NCBI GenBank assembly: GCA_910574345.1
Contig: CAJSZV010000004.1
Span: forward strand, 62,001 to 126,000
From: Clostridiaceae bacterium
Lineage (GTDB): Bacteria; Bacillota; Clostridia; Lachnospirales; Lachnospiraceae
DNA: 64,000 nt
Reading direction: 5' to 3'
The notes under the pieces: generated by a model
Database searches by the model: none
The model's input: only the letters and a program-made list of their open reading frames with translations
What the model was told of the DNA's origin: nothing
Made by a program: the position numbers and the translations under genes
Shown: piece by piece, positions 8,682 to 21,582 of the stretch
Position numbering within the stretch: the first letter of the stretch is position 1
Layout: the number at the start of each line of letters is the position of its first letter

Positions 8682-9095
8682 ATGTGGTTTTTATTTGCGG
8701 TACTGTCTGCGCTGTTTGCGGCATTGACGTCTATACTGGCAAAAATCGGTATCCATGGCGTTAATTCCAACCTCGCCACAGCAATACGGACGGTTGTAGT
8801 CGTTGTCATGTCATGGGGAATGGTATTTTTGACAAATACACAAAAGGGTATCCTGCAGATCAATAAAAAAAGCTGGATTTTTTTGATTCTTTCCGGGCTG
8901 GCCACGGGAGCTTCCTGGCTCTGCTATTACCGGGCCCTGCAGATGGGGGAAGCCTCCAAGGTGGTGCCTGTTGATAAGCTGAGTGTTGTGATTACCCTTT
9001 TACTGGCATTTATATTCCTTCATGAACCATTTACGGCAAAGTCCCTCATGGGCTGCGTATTGATCGGCGCGGGAACACTGTTTATGGTTATATAG
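8682..9095 (+). CDS. Single-domain EamA/DMT family transporter
   Basis: 137 residues, with the start set at the ATG after GGAGGAAGGG; an upstream in-frame TTG extends into the oppF relic and is rejected. It has four or five hydrophobic segments and the EamA pattern LSALFAALTSILAKIGI near the N-terminus and FLHEPFTAKSLMGCVLIGAG near the C-terminus. Full EamA transporters have two such repeats in about 290 residues; this is one repeat, and such short forms are thought to dimerise. Substrate unknown. The 197 bases after it have no gene; the next start is 9292. Confidence 0.8.
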   Translation: MWFLFAVLSALFAALTSILAKIGIHGVNSNLATAIRTVVVVVMSWGMVFLTNTQKGILQINKKSWIFLILSGLATGASWLCYYRALQMGEASKVVPVDKLSVVITLLLAFIFLHEPFTAKSLMGCVLIGAGTLFMVI

Positions 9096-9291
9096 GGAAG
9101 AACTTCATAGGGCAGGAATCAGAGAGAGGAAATTAAAACATGGGTTTGCCGTGAATCACGAATAATAATAAAGTATGGTTCATTCTCATGGTGCTTATTC
9201 TTTATGGTTTTTATAAACAATCCCTTTATATTTAACCATAATGAAGCGATGAGAGGCCAATGCGCTAAAACTATAATTTTAGGAGGGACTT

Positions 9292-11295
9292 ATGAAAAGC
9301 GTAGGAAGAAAAATTTTATTATTTGGCTTAACTGCTGTGATGTCCGTCAGTCTGGCAGCTTGTGGTTCAAAAGAAGAAAGTACCGGCGGAACGTCCGCTG
9401 CAGGTTCGGATACTGCTGCAGCGAAAGAGAATGAAGGAGACGTAACTGCTGGCGGTACATACACTGCAGGTACTTATACAGCTACAGCGAAAGGGAACAA
9501 TGGAGATGTAACTTTGGAAGTTACTTTTGACAGTGACGCCATCAAATCAATCGAGATTAAAGAACATGGTGAGACACCAGGTATTTCTGATGCTCCTATT
9601 GCAAAAATTCCGGAATTGATTATAGCAAATCAATCATTGAACATTGATGCCATTACAGGTGCAACCAACACAAGCAATGCCATTCTTAATGCAGTTGCCG
9701 ATGCGGTAAACCAAGCCGGCGGAGATGCGGAAGCGCTTAAGAAAGTAGAAGTTGCTGATAATAAAACTGCAGGAGAGGCAGTTGAAAAAGAAGCCGACGT
9801 TATCGTAGTCGGAGCCGGCGGAGCCGGTTTAGCTTCCGCGGTATCTGCTGCTGAGGAAGGCGCATCCGTAATTGTCATAGAAAAGAACCCTTATATCGGC
9901 GGTAATACGGTTCGTACAGGCGGCGGTTATGCTTCTTGTGATCCGGAAGCCATCTCCATTCATGAAATGACTGCTGGTCAAATGGCTGAAATCGAAGGTT
10001 TAATCGCCAGAGAAACCGATAATGAAACAGTCAAGGGCTGGCAAAAGAAAGTAGCAGAAGATATGGAAGCTTATAAAGCTGAAGGCAAAACCCAAGTCTA
10101 TGATTCATTAGAATACATGTCACTGCAATACTTCTTCAGATTCAGCCAGGCTGCTGATCCGGAATTATTATATGATTTAGTATCGAAATCCAAACCAACA
10201 AAAGAATGGTTAGGTGAACTGGGATTTGAGTGGACGGATTCACCCAGTTTATTATTAGGCGATACATGGCCGAGATGGTTCTCATCCGTTTCAGCGCATG
10301 GCGGAGATGGGTTCATTTCCGTATTTACAGATGCAATCGAAGAAAAGAGTTACAATGTAGAGATCATTAAAGAAGTCAGAGCCAATGAATTACTGACTGC
10401 TGACGGTAAAGTTGTAGGTGTTAAAGCCACTGCTTCTGACGGAACGGAATATACATTAAACGCTAATAAAGGTGTCGTTTTAGCTACCGGCGGTTTCTCA
10501 GCCAATAAAGAGATGTTAATTGAATACTCTGACGGAAGATGGGCTGACATTTCAAAATTACAGACTGACAACGATCCGGCTATGGTTGGCGACGGAATTA
10601 AGATGGCATTAGAAGTGGGCGCTGATGTTGTTGATATGGGACATTTACAGTTAGTACCAACCTGTGATCCGAAAACCGGTGATGCATATCCCTTCATCGG
10701 TACGGGTACAAACCTGTATGTAAATAAAGAAGGCAAACGATTTGTAAATGAACTTTCTGACAGAGATACCCTTTCAAATGCCGCTTTAGCTCAGACAGAC
10801 GGAATTTTCTATATGGTATGTGATAAAAACAATGCCGGTGTCGGCGAAGACGGTACTACTTATGGAGGACAAAACATTCAGGATTTAATAGATGCAGGCA
10901 TCGTTGTGAAAGCTGATACGTTAGAAGAATTAGCTGAATTGATCGGTGTTGATTCCGCGGCTTTCGTTGAAACAATCGAAAAATTCAACGAAGCTGTTAA
11001 GACAGGTTCTGACCCGGAATTCAATCGTGCTTCTTTTGGCGGCGACTTTATTAACCCTGACGGTAACCCTGGTATCTTTGAAGCTCCTTTCTATGCCGGC
11101 GCGAGAACTCCCTCCGCTCACATTACAAAAGGCGGCTTAAAGGTTAATACAAGTGCTGAAGTCATTGGCACTGACGGCAATACAATTCCCGGATTATGCG
11201 CGGCTGGCGAGGTTACCGGCGGACGCACGGTTGCTGGCTTGCTTGAAGCCATGACATCTGGCCGTACTGCAGGCAAAACAGTTATGGGTAAATAA
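9292..11295 (+). CDS. Lipoprotein flavin reductase: FMN-binding plus FAD-dependent fumarate-reductase-like domain
   Basis: 667 residues. A lipoprotein signal peptide ends at the lipobox LAAC (Cys24), so the enzyme is tethered outside the cell membrane. Residues about 55-145 are an FMN-binding domain with DAITGAT, where Thr125 is the likely site of covalent FMN attachment by ApbE. Residues about 165-665 are a FAD_binding_2 domain: dinucleotide fold VIVVGAGGAGLASA, EKNPYIGGNTVRTGGG, and C-terminal GEVTGGRTVAGLL. Relatives reduce fumarate, urocanate, methacrylate or other unsaturated acids as respiratory electron acceptors. The gene uses many TTA leucine codons and AT-ending codons, unlike the CTG-rich genes around it, which suggests transfer or special expression. 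The ribosome site AGGAGG fits. No cytochrome or ApbE gene is adjacent. Substrate unknown. Confidence 0.9.
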   Translation: MKSVGRKILLFGLTAVMSVSLAACGSKEESTGGTSAAGSDTAAAKENEGDVTAGGTYTAGTYTATAKGNNGDVTLEVTFDSDAIKSIEIKEHGETPGISDAPIAKIPELIIANQSLNIDAITGATNTSNAILNAVADAVNQAGGDAEALKKVEVADNKTAGEAVEKEADVIVVGAGGAGLASAVSAAEEGASVIVIEKNPYIGGNTVRTGGGYASCDPEAISIHEMTAGQMAEIEGLIARETDNETVKGWQKKVAEDMEAYKAEGKTQVYDSLEYMSLQYFFRFSQAADPELLYDLVSKSKPTKEWLGELGFEWTDSPSLLLGDTWPRWFSSVSAHGGDGFISVFTDAIEEKSYNVEIIKEVRANELLTADGKVVGVKATASDGTEYTLNANKGVVLATGGFSANKEMLIEYSDGRWADISKLQTDNDPAMVGDGIKMALEVGADVVDMGHLQLVPTCDPKTGDAYPFIGTGTNLYVNKEGKRFVNELSDRDTLSNAALAQTDGIFYMVCDKNNAGVGEDGTTYGGQNIQDLIDAGIVVKADTLEELAELIGVDSAAFVETIEKFNEAVKTGSDPEFNRASFGGDFINPDGNPGIFEAPFYAGARTPSAHITKGGLKVNTSAEVIGTDGNTIPGLCAAGEVTGGRTVAGLLEAMTSGRTAGKTVMGK

Positions 11296-11399
11296 TTAAC
11301 GATTCTCGTTATTATTAGAACAGGTTCCATCGTTTACTAAAATCTCATGCAATAGAAGCTTATAAAAGTTAAGCAGCATTACTTGGTAAATTAAAAAAT

Positions 11400-11447
11400 A
11401 AAGCATATATACATGACTGCCATAAGTCTGTATATATGCTTTTTATT
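11400..11447 (+). terminator. Rho-independent terminator of the flavin reductase gene
   Basis: AAAGCATATATACATGACT pairs with AGTCTGTATATATGCTTT (one bulged base) around a six-base loop and is followed by TTTATTTAT. Confidence 0.85.
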
Positions 11448-11499
11448 TATAGGAAATTCCCCGAATAAGAGAGGACGGTCTGTTGGAGGAGAAGACTGT

Positions 11500-11600
11500 A
11501 TGAACATACTGGTGATTAAAGGAAGTCCAAAAGGAGACTGTGGTCATCTCCACCTGCGGCTTCTACACTGCCGCAGGCAATTATCCCCTTTTTATAAAGA
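11500..11600 (+). pseudogene. Internally deleted flavodoxin-family (NAD(P)H-dependent oxidoreductase) relic
   Basis: After a good GGAGGAG ribosome site, an ATG at 11500 opens MNILVIKGSPKGD, the N-terminal FMN-phosphate loop of the flavodoxin_2/FMN-reductase family. Immediately afterwards, in another frame, 11537-11584 reads TVVISTCGFYTAAGNYP, matching the STCGFYTAEGNY segment normally more than 80 residues further on. The intervening fold and the C-terminus are missing. The rest of the stretch up to the lacZ start (11600-11792) has no gene. Confidence 0.65.
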
Positions 11601-11670
11601 CCAACCGGATTCTGACTCTTATGTGGGGACTTTTGTATCATTTTGTGCATGTTTTCTCCATTTCCCTTTA

Positions 11671-11699
11671 TGTAAAAATACGGCGGATTGGCTTATAAT
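11671..11699 (+). promoter_or_regulatory. Possible promoter of the lacZ operon
   Basis: A perfect TATAAT (11694-11699) lies 17 bases after a weak TGTAAA, about 94 bases upstream of the lacZ start. No catabolite-response (cre) sequence is obvious. Confidence 0.35.
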
Positions 11700-11771
11700 A
11701 CAGTCAAACACAAGGCCTGTGTAGAGAGTCAGAGATTCGCGAATTGATTTGTACTGCCAAAGGATGCATGA

Positions 11772-16369
<4,598 letters not shown>

Positions 16370-16399
16370 GAGAGGAAAGCACTGGCGGACTTTGAGCAA

Positions 16400-16521
16400 G
16401 GCTGGATAAGCTGTTAAGGGATCTGGAAAAGAAATACGTGTACAATGAACCGGATTCTTTCCTGGTGCTTAAAGATATCCTGGCATCCGTCTGGAAGGAC
16501 GGGAAGAAAAACAGCAGATAG
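16400..16521 (+). other. Orphan C-terminal coding fragment
   Basis: Within the 350-base gap after the transporter, one frame reads LDKLLRDLEKKYVYNEPD then SFLVLKDILASVWKDGKKN and stops at 16521. It has coding-like composition but no start or ribosome site. I do not recognise the family; it may be the tail of a deleted gene. Confidence 0.3.
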
Positions 16522-16545
16522 TTGATATACAGGGCTGTAGGAAGA

Positions 16546-16586
16546 CGAAAAAGGGAGAGGAGGCTTCGGTCTCTTCTCCCTCTTTC
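16546..16586 (+). terminator. Probable terminator hairpin
   Basis: CGAAAAAGGGAGAGGAGGC pairs with GTCTCTTCTCCCTCTTTCG over a TTCG tetraloop, with a few mismatches. The T tract is short, so it may work as a transcript-end stabiliser. Confidence 0.5.
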
Positions 16587-16719
16587 GTCCGGGAAATGTC
16601 ATGGAAGCCGAGAGCGGACGGAAGCACATCAGGGATGAAAAAACGGGTTGTGTTTGCGGCGAAAATAGCGTATGCTGATAGGTAGAAGACAGTATCAATA
16701 TCCAAAAGGAGGAACATTT

Positions 16720-17577
16720 ATGCTGATACCAAAAGAGGGGAAGATTCCCTATGCCGGGTTTGAGACCTGGTACACTGCCGTCGGAAGGGAGGGCAGGACC
16801 CCGCTTATCACATTGCACGGAGGACCGGGGGCGGGCCACGGCTATATGCGTGTGCTGGATCCTCTGTCAGATGTGCGGCAGGTATTGTACTATGACCAGC
16901 TTGGATGCGGCAATTCCCCTGCTGATTCGGATCCCGGACGGTGGACAGTGGAACTGTTTGCGGACGAGCTGGCCAATCTCATTGACCGGCTGGGAATCGG
17001 GTCCTACCATATTTTAGGACAGTCCTGGGGCGGTATGCTGGGAATCTGTTTTGCCGGCAGGCAGCCGGAAGGCCTTAAGAGTCTTATACTGGCGGATTCT
17101 CCGGTATCTGTTCCTGAGTGGAACGCAGAGAGCAGACGGCTGGCAGAAGAACTGCCAACACCTTACCGGGAGACCCTTCTTTACGCCATCGAACATGGGG
17201 AGGACAATTCGCCGGAGTTTCAGGCCGCCATGGGAGCGTTTATGAAGAAGCACTTTATCCGCAGGGATCTGGGCGGGGCTCAGTTTGAAACCTCCCCCAC
17301 GGAGGTATATGTCACCATGCAGGGCCCAAGCGAGCTCCAGCTGACAGGCACCTTGAGAGATGTGGACCTGACGGAGAACCTGAAAAAGATTCAGGTCCCC
17401 ACCCTGGTGCTGGCAGGAAGATATGACCAGTGTACGCCGGCTGTGGTGAGACGGATGCTGGACAATATAGAGAACGTCCGGGCCGTGGAGTTTGAGGAGA
17501 GCGGCCATGTGCCTCAGTTTGATGAAACAGACAAATTTCTTCAGGTGGTGGCCAGGTTTTTGGCGGAGCATGACTGA
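16720..17577 (+). CDS. pip: Proline iminopeptidase-family alpha/beta hydrolase (S33)
   Basis: 285 residues, start set at the ATG after AAAAGGAGG (an earlier in-frame start at 16672 is rejected). It is an alpha/beta hydrolase: oxyanion motif HGGPGAGH, nucleophile Ser102 in GQSWGGML, acid in GRYDQCTP and His in ESGHVPQFDE. S33 family members release N-terminal proline from peptides; some act on other amino acids. The YYDQLGCGNSP segment is typical of this group. No signal peptide is present. The TetR gene follows 58 bases later on the same strand, and a peptide/amino-acid ABC operon with a dipeptidase lies just beyond, consistent with a peptide-use locus. Confidence 0.88.
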   Translation: MLIPKEGKIPYAGFETWYTAVGREGRTPLITLHGGPGAGHGYMRVLDPLSDVRQVLYYDQLGCGNSPADSDPGRWTVELFADELANLIDRLGIGSYHILGQSWGGMLGICFAGRQPEGLKSLILADSPVSVPEWNAESRRLAEELPTPYRETLLYAIEHGEDNSPEFQAAMGAFMKKHFIRRDLGGAQFETSPTEVYVTMQGPSELQLTGTLRDVDLTENLKKIQVPTLVLAGRYDQCTPAVVRRMLDNIENVRAVEFEESGHVPQFDETDKFLQVVARFLAEHD

Positions 17578-17635
17578 TTGGGGACCGGAGGCGAAGATGT
17601 GACCACCCCTCATGACCTGCCGAAAGGAGGAAATT

Positions 17636-18316
17636 ATGAAAAGAGAAGAATCGGAAGAACCTGCTGAAAAGAAAAATTGCCGGGATCAGAGGAAGATAAA
17701 GAAAAAAATATTGTATATTAAAGCGGCGGAGCGGATCATGCGTGATGAAGGAATCAGAGGGCTGAATATTCGAAAACTGGCATCGGAGGTGGGACTTAAC
17801 AGCGCTACTCTGTACAGTTATTTCGAAGATCTGGATGAACTGGTGCTTTTTGCGACGTTTAAATTCCGGAAAGAATACCTGATTCACCTCTCAGACCAGA
17901 TTCTGCCCGGAATGTCCGCTTTTGAGCAATATGTAAAATTATATGAGATTTACTGCGAATACGCCTTTGAAGAACCGGAGATCTTTTTTAATATGTACTT
18001 TGGAAAATACAGTTACAAACTGGGAAATATCCGGGAAGAGTACTATACGATGTTTCCTGAGGAGTCCATCAGGCAGACGCCCATGGTTCAAAACTGGCTC
18101 CATGCAAAGGATGTGTACGAAGGGGAGATGACAGCGGTCCGCTGCTTAGCGGAAGAAGGCGTCATCAAAGAGGAAAATCAGTCCATGGTAGCCAATATGG
18201 TTGTACGCGTTCATGCAAGCTATATGCACGATCTCTTTACCTATAAGCACCGCAGCATCACCATTGCCCGCCACGATTTTATGGACTGCCTCATGCATAT
18301 TTTAAAGACAAATTAG
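17636..18316 (+). CDS. TetR/AcrR-family transcriptional regulator
   Basis: 226 residues; start set at the ATG after GAAAGGAGG rather than the upstream in-frame ATG at 17612. The N-terminal helix-turn-helix is IRGLNIRKLASEVGLNSATLYSYFEDLDELVLFA (about 35-70), a clear TetR DNA-binding domain preceded by a basic, Glu-rich tail. The C-terminal ligand domain has no recognisable specificity. It lies next to an EamA gene and a divergent ABC transporter operon whose shared upstream region holds four copies of a TAATCAYGATTA palindrome, one overlapping a -10 box. It is the obvious candidate to bind them as a repressor (inference). Confidence 0.88.
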   Translation: MKREESEEPAEKKNCRDQRKIKKKILYIKAAERIMRDEGIRGLNIRKLASEVGLNSATLYSYFEDLDELVLFATFKFRKEYLIHLSDQILPGMSAFEQYVKLYEIYCEYAFEEPEIFFNMYFGKYSYKLGNIREEYYTMFPEESIRQTPMVQNWLHAKDVYEGEMTAVRCLAEEGVIKEENQSMVANMVVRVHASYMHDLFTYKHRSITIARHDFMDCLMHILKTN

Positions 18317-18391
18317 TACCCTCCATGTACAGAGGACTGCGGCACAATACGGATTCACTGAAAAGGCAAAGGCGCTCTTTAGGTGAATCTG

Positions 18392-19246
18392 TTATGGTGC
18401 GGCGGTCCTTTTGGCCCTTAGGCTGTTTGATACGATCAAGGTTACAATCACAATGGCGCAGCCCATGACAGCGGCGCCGGACATCCGTTCACGGAGAAAA
18501 AGAAATGTCCAGACAGGGCTCATGACAGGCTCGGACATGGTGATAAAGCTTGCATGGAGGGGAGAAGTGCAGCGGATTCCTATGCTGAAGAACAGCCAGG
18601 CAATGGCCCCGGACACAAGACCGCAGGTCAGTGGAATAAGCCATCCCGTAAAAGAGGCACTTCGTACCGCCGGATCGAGAAACATGACAGGCAGCAAAAA
18701 AAGAAAGGGAATATTACCAAGGATGAGAGATTCCACGGTATCCGCATCTGACAGGCCGCTGAAAAAATATACGGCGGCATAAAAAACACCGGAGCATAAA
18801 GCCAGAAGATCGCCGGACGTGCCGGTGTTTCCCTTACCCCCCATAAGGGTCAGACAGATTCCCACAAGAAGAAACCCGCAGGTGGCAAGCTCCAGGCGGC
18901 TGGGTTTCTTTTTTAACAGAAGGGCATTGAACACAAGAATATGGATGGGCGACGTATTCTGCAGGGTTGTGGCGCTTCCGGCAGTGGTATACTTGTTGGC
19001 CAGCAAAAAAAGGGTGCTCTGTAAAAAGTAGCATACAGCCACCATGCATTTGGTTCTGTTAAGATGGAATCGGTATCGCTTCAGGAAAAAAGTGTACATA
19101 ACCAGGGTAATCACCCCGCGGAAAATAGCTATGCTGAAAGCGTTCCAGTCGCTGGATTTTACCAGGACCCCGCAGATGCTCCAGCAAAATGCCGATAAGA
19201 AGAGAAATAAGCTTCCGTATTGCTTTGCGAATAATTGCCGATTCAT
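18392..19246 (-). CDS. EamA/DMT-superfamily exporter
   Basis: 284 residues with ten hydrophobic segments in two EamA repeats (about 5-135 and 150-280). The start is the ATG after AAAGGAG at 19246; a longer frame to 19405 runs through the promoter and operator region and is rejected. Family members export amino acids or other metabolites or transport drugs. Motif-like segments include LLKKKPSRLELATCGFLLVGI and the second-repeat LREXMS-type FLRERMSGAAVMG. It is convergent with the TetR gene and divergent from livH, so it probably shares the TetR-controlled regulon with the uptake operon. Confidence 0.85.
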   Translation of the reverse strand: MNRQLFAKQYGSLFLFLSAFCWSICGVLVKSSDWNAFSIAIFRGVITLVMYTFFLKRYRFHLNRTKCMVAVCYFLQSTLFLLANKYTTAGSATTLQNTSPIHILVFNALLLKKKPSRLELATCGFLLVGICLTLMGGKGNTGTSGDLLALCSGVFYAAVYFFSGLSDADTVESLILGNIPFLFLLPVMFLDPAVRSASFTGWLIPLTCGLVSGAIAWLFFSIGIRCTSPLHASFITMSEPVMSPVWTFLFLRERMSGAAVMGCAIVIVTLIVSNSLRAKRTAAP

Positions 19247-19316
19247 GACTGATATACTCCTTTTCTTTTGTCCGCCTCTGTGCAAAACTATGAGCGGATA
19301 TTTTTTTGCAGATAAA

Positions 19317-19329
19317 TAATCACGATTTA
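19317..19329. promoter_or_regulatory. Operator copy 1 (TAATCACGATTTA)
   Basis: Imperfect copy of the TAATCAYGATTA palindrome, in the 5' untranslated region of the eamA gene. Like copy 2 it is followed by AATACAC. Confidence 0.6.
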
Positions 19330-19365
19330 AATACACGAAGATTGGATTGGGTGATGAAATAAATG

Positions 19366-19377
19366 TAATCACGATTA
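19366..19377. promoter_or_regulatory. Operator copy 2 (TAATCACGATTA), overlapping the eamA -10
   Basis: Palindrome overlapping by one base and immediately downstream of the predicted TATTCT -10 of the minus-strand promoter. A bound protein would block transcription start of the EamA gene. Confidence 0.65.
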
Positions 19378-19405
19378 GAATACACAAAACACAGAAAAAT
19401 GTCAA
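19377..19405 (-). promoter_or_regulatory. Predicted sigma-A promoter of the EamA gene
   Basis: On the minus strand, TTGACA (19400-19405) and TATTCT (19377-19382) are separated by 17 bases. Operator copy 2 abuts the -10 element. Confidence 0.7.
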
Positions 19406-19493
19406 GAGAGAAAATAGAAAAGATAAATTTGGTGATTATAACAAAAAAAATAAAGTGAAAACTGAAATAAATGAAAAAATAGAAAAAATAGTA

Positions 19494-19523
19494 TTGACAA
19501 TTATTAGAAGTCTATGATATATT
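19494..19523 (+). promoter_or_regulatory. Predicted sigma-A promoter of the liv operon
   Basis: TTGACA (19494-19499) with TATATT (19518-19523) at 18-base spacing. Operator copies 3 and 4 lie about 35 and 75 bases downstream of the expected start, in the leader. The surrounding 250 bases are strongly AT-rich. Confidence 0.6.
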
Positions 19524-19563
19524 TTTGATCATAACCACCATGTGATGCAAAAAATATTAGAAA

Positions 19564-19579
19564 TGTAATCATGATTACA
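19564..19579. promoter_or_regulatory. Operator copy 3 (TGTAATCATGATTACA)
   Basis: Perfect 16-base palindrome in the leader of the liv operon, containing the TAATCATGATTA core. Confidence 0.7.
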
Positions 19580-19604
19580 AAGCAAATTTACAAAAAGAAG
19601 TAAA

Positions 19605-19618
19605 TTAATCATGATTAA
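19605..19618. promoter_or_regulatory. Operator copy 4 (TTAATCATGATTAA)
   Basis: Perfect 14-base palindrome, 41 bases after copy 3 (about four helical turns) and upstream of livH. Confidence 0.7.
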
Positions 19619-19700
19619 AACAGGGGCCGAAAGGGGGGATATTACCTGGCAGGTATGAAGAATCATTTGAAAAGGCAGTTTTGCCGGAAAGGAAGGGGAA

Positions 19701-20579
19701 ATGAGTATATATTTGCAATCGTTAATTGATGGTCTCTTAATAGGGGGTGTGTATGCTACGATTGCCGTGGGGCTCTCTCTGGCATTCGGCGTCATGCGGA
19801 TTATTAACTGGGCACAGGGGGAACTGCTGATGATCAGCATGTTCATTTCCTATTGGATTTTTACGAAGTTTGGAATTGACCCTTACCTTATTATCTTTTT
19901 GACATCGGCAGTTATGTTCGGTATCGGGTATTTGCTGCAGAATACGGTTCTGTCCAATATTCTTGCCCGTGAGACGGCCAGGGAACCCGTAAGCGTGCTG
20001 CTGTTTACGGCAGGCCTTGGCATGTTTTTATCCAACGGAGTTTTGGCCCTTGTGGGCTCTAATCCGGTTTCCGTGATTACAAGATACTCCGGTAAGATGA
20101 TACAGGCGGGGGATATCTACATTTCGCTGCCCAAACTGATTTCCTTTGTCATTGCCCTGATCTGCACCTTGGCCCTTTATTTTTTCCTGCAGAAGTCTGA
20201 GATGGGCCGCGCGATCCGGGCTACGGCCCAGAACCGCCGGATCGCGACGTTAATGGGAATCAATCAGAAAAAGATCTACAATATTGCCTTTGGCATCAGC
20301 ATTGCCCTGGTAGGCTTATCCGGCTCCCTTCTGCTTCCCTATTATACGGTAAGTTATTCCATAGGAGCCACATTCAGTTTTAAATCTTTTGTTATTGTTG
20401 TTCTGGGAGGAAAAGGCAGCGTAGTGGGAGCGTTGGCGGGCGGATTGATCGTGGGGATTATTGAAAAGTTCGGCGGCCTGATTTTCAGCGATACCTATGC
20501 CCAGATGGGAGTATTTATTATCTTTGTCTTGGTGCTGCTGTTCAAACCCAACGGCCTCATGGGCGAAAAAGAAATGTGA
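19701..20579 (+). CDS. livH: Branched-chain amino-acid-type ABC transporter permease LivH
   Basis: 292 residues, hydrophobic throughout with about eight membrane segments. LivH signatures are LIDGLLIGGVYATIAVGLSLAFGVMRIINWAQGEL at the N-terminus and VIVVLGGKGSVVGALAGGLIVGIIEKF near the C-terminus (the EAA-like loop contacting the ATPase). It forms the membrane channel with LivM. First gene of livHMGF; ribosome site GGAAGGGGAA. The family also carries peptides, amides and urea, so substrate cannot be read from the permease. The neighbouring dipeptidase suggests amino acids or dipeptides. Confidence 0.92.
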   Translation: MSIYLQSLIDGLLIGGVYATIAVGLSLAFGVMRIINWAQGELLMISMFISYWIFTKFGIDPYLIIFLTSAVMFGIGYLLQNTVLSNILARETAREPVSVLLFTAGLGMFLSNGVLALVGSNPVSVITRYSGKMIQAGDIYISLPKLISFVIALICTLALYFFLQKSEMGRAIRATAQNRRIATLMGINQKKIYNIAFGISIALVGLSGSLLLPYYTVSYSIGATFSFKSFVIVVLGGKGSVVGALAGGLIVGIIEKFGGLIFSDTYAQMGVFIIFVLVLLFKPNGLMGEKEM

Positions 20580-20598
20580 GGAAGGGTGGTGCTTAAGT

Positions 20599-21582
20599 TT
20601 GAGTAGGAATAAAAAATGGATATGGTTTGGAATAGGGGCTGTTTTTTCCATTACCCTGCCCATGATGGTGAGTAATCCCTATGCCCTGCAGTTTTTTATC
20701 AATATGCTGCTTTTTGCATATCTGGCCACAGGCTGGAACATTATCGGAGGCTATGCCGGGCAGATGGCTCTTGGAAACGGGGTTTATTTCGGTATCGGAG
20801 CATATGTATCCACAGTCCTCTTTGTATATGAAAATCTGTCTCCATGGGTTGGAATGGTCCTTGGGGGAGGAGTCGCCGCTTTCATTGCACTGCTTATGGG
20901 AAGGATGACTTTCCGCTTAAGCGGCTCCTATTTTTCCCTGTCCACAGTGGCTGTTCTTCATGTGATCCGCCTCTTTGTCCTTTCCAGCAACAGGCTTTTC
21001 GGCTATGAGACAAGAGGGGCCCAGGGAATCTATGTGCCCTGGCGGGGACAGAGTTTTTTGAATATGCAGTTTGAGGGAAAGACGGAATATTATTATATTA
21101 TTTTAGCGTTTTTTGTCATAGGGCTTTTTATTTCCTGGTGGATTAAGACTTCCCGCATGGGTTATTATCTGGCGGCGATCAACACCAATCAGGAGGCAAC
21201 AAGTTCCCTGGGAGTCAATGTGATGGGGATGAAACTGAAGGCAAGCTGTATCTCCGCGTTTATGACGGCCCTTGGAGGTTCCTTTTACGCCCAGTTCATC
21301 ATGATGGTGGATCCGTCCAGAGTACTGGGGTATGACTTGTCTGTTCAGATCATGCTCTACGCAGCCATCGGAGGAAGGGGCACCCTGGCAGGACCGGTGA
21401 TAGCCGCCTTTTTGCTGGCTCCCCTCAATGACCTGCTGCGCGCGGTGTTCGGCACCACGGTGTCAGGGCTGTCTTTGGTATTTTATGGGCTGGCCCTTAT
21501 GCTGATCATCTATTTTATCCCCCAGGGCATATGGCCCTATGTCTCGGAAAAGCTTAAGGAAATGAAAGGGAGTGCAAAATGA
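20599..21582 (+). CDS. livM: Branched-chain amino-acid-type ABC transporter permease LivM
   Basis: 327 residues if translation begins at the TTG at 20599, which follows GAGGAAGGGTGG at suitable spacing; no ATG or GTG is better placed, and a longer frame overlapping livH is unlikely. LivM signatures seen are LLFAYLATGWNIIGGYAGQMALGNGVYFGIGAY, FRLSGSYFSLSTVAV and AAIGGRGTLAGPVIAAFLL. About eight to ten membrane segments. Pairs with LivH. Its stop overlaps the livG start by four bases. Confidence 0.9.
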   Translation: MSRNKKWIWFGIGAVFSITLPMMVSNPYALQFFINMLLFAYLATGWNIIGGYAGQMALGNGVYFGIGAYVSTVLFVYENLSPWVGMVLGGGVAAFIALLMGRMTFRLSGSYFSLSTVAVLHVIRLFVLSSNRLFGYETRGAQGIYVPWRGQSFLNMQFEGKTEYYYIILAFFVIGLFISWWIKTSRMGYYLAAINTNQEATSSLGVNVMGMKLKASCISAFMTALGGSFYAQFIMMVDPSRVLGYDLSVQIMLYAAIGGRGTLAGPVIAAFLLAPLNDLLRAVFGTTVSGLSLVFYGLALMLIIYFIPQGIWPYVSEKLKEMKGSAK

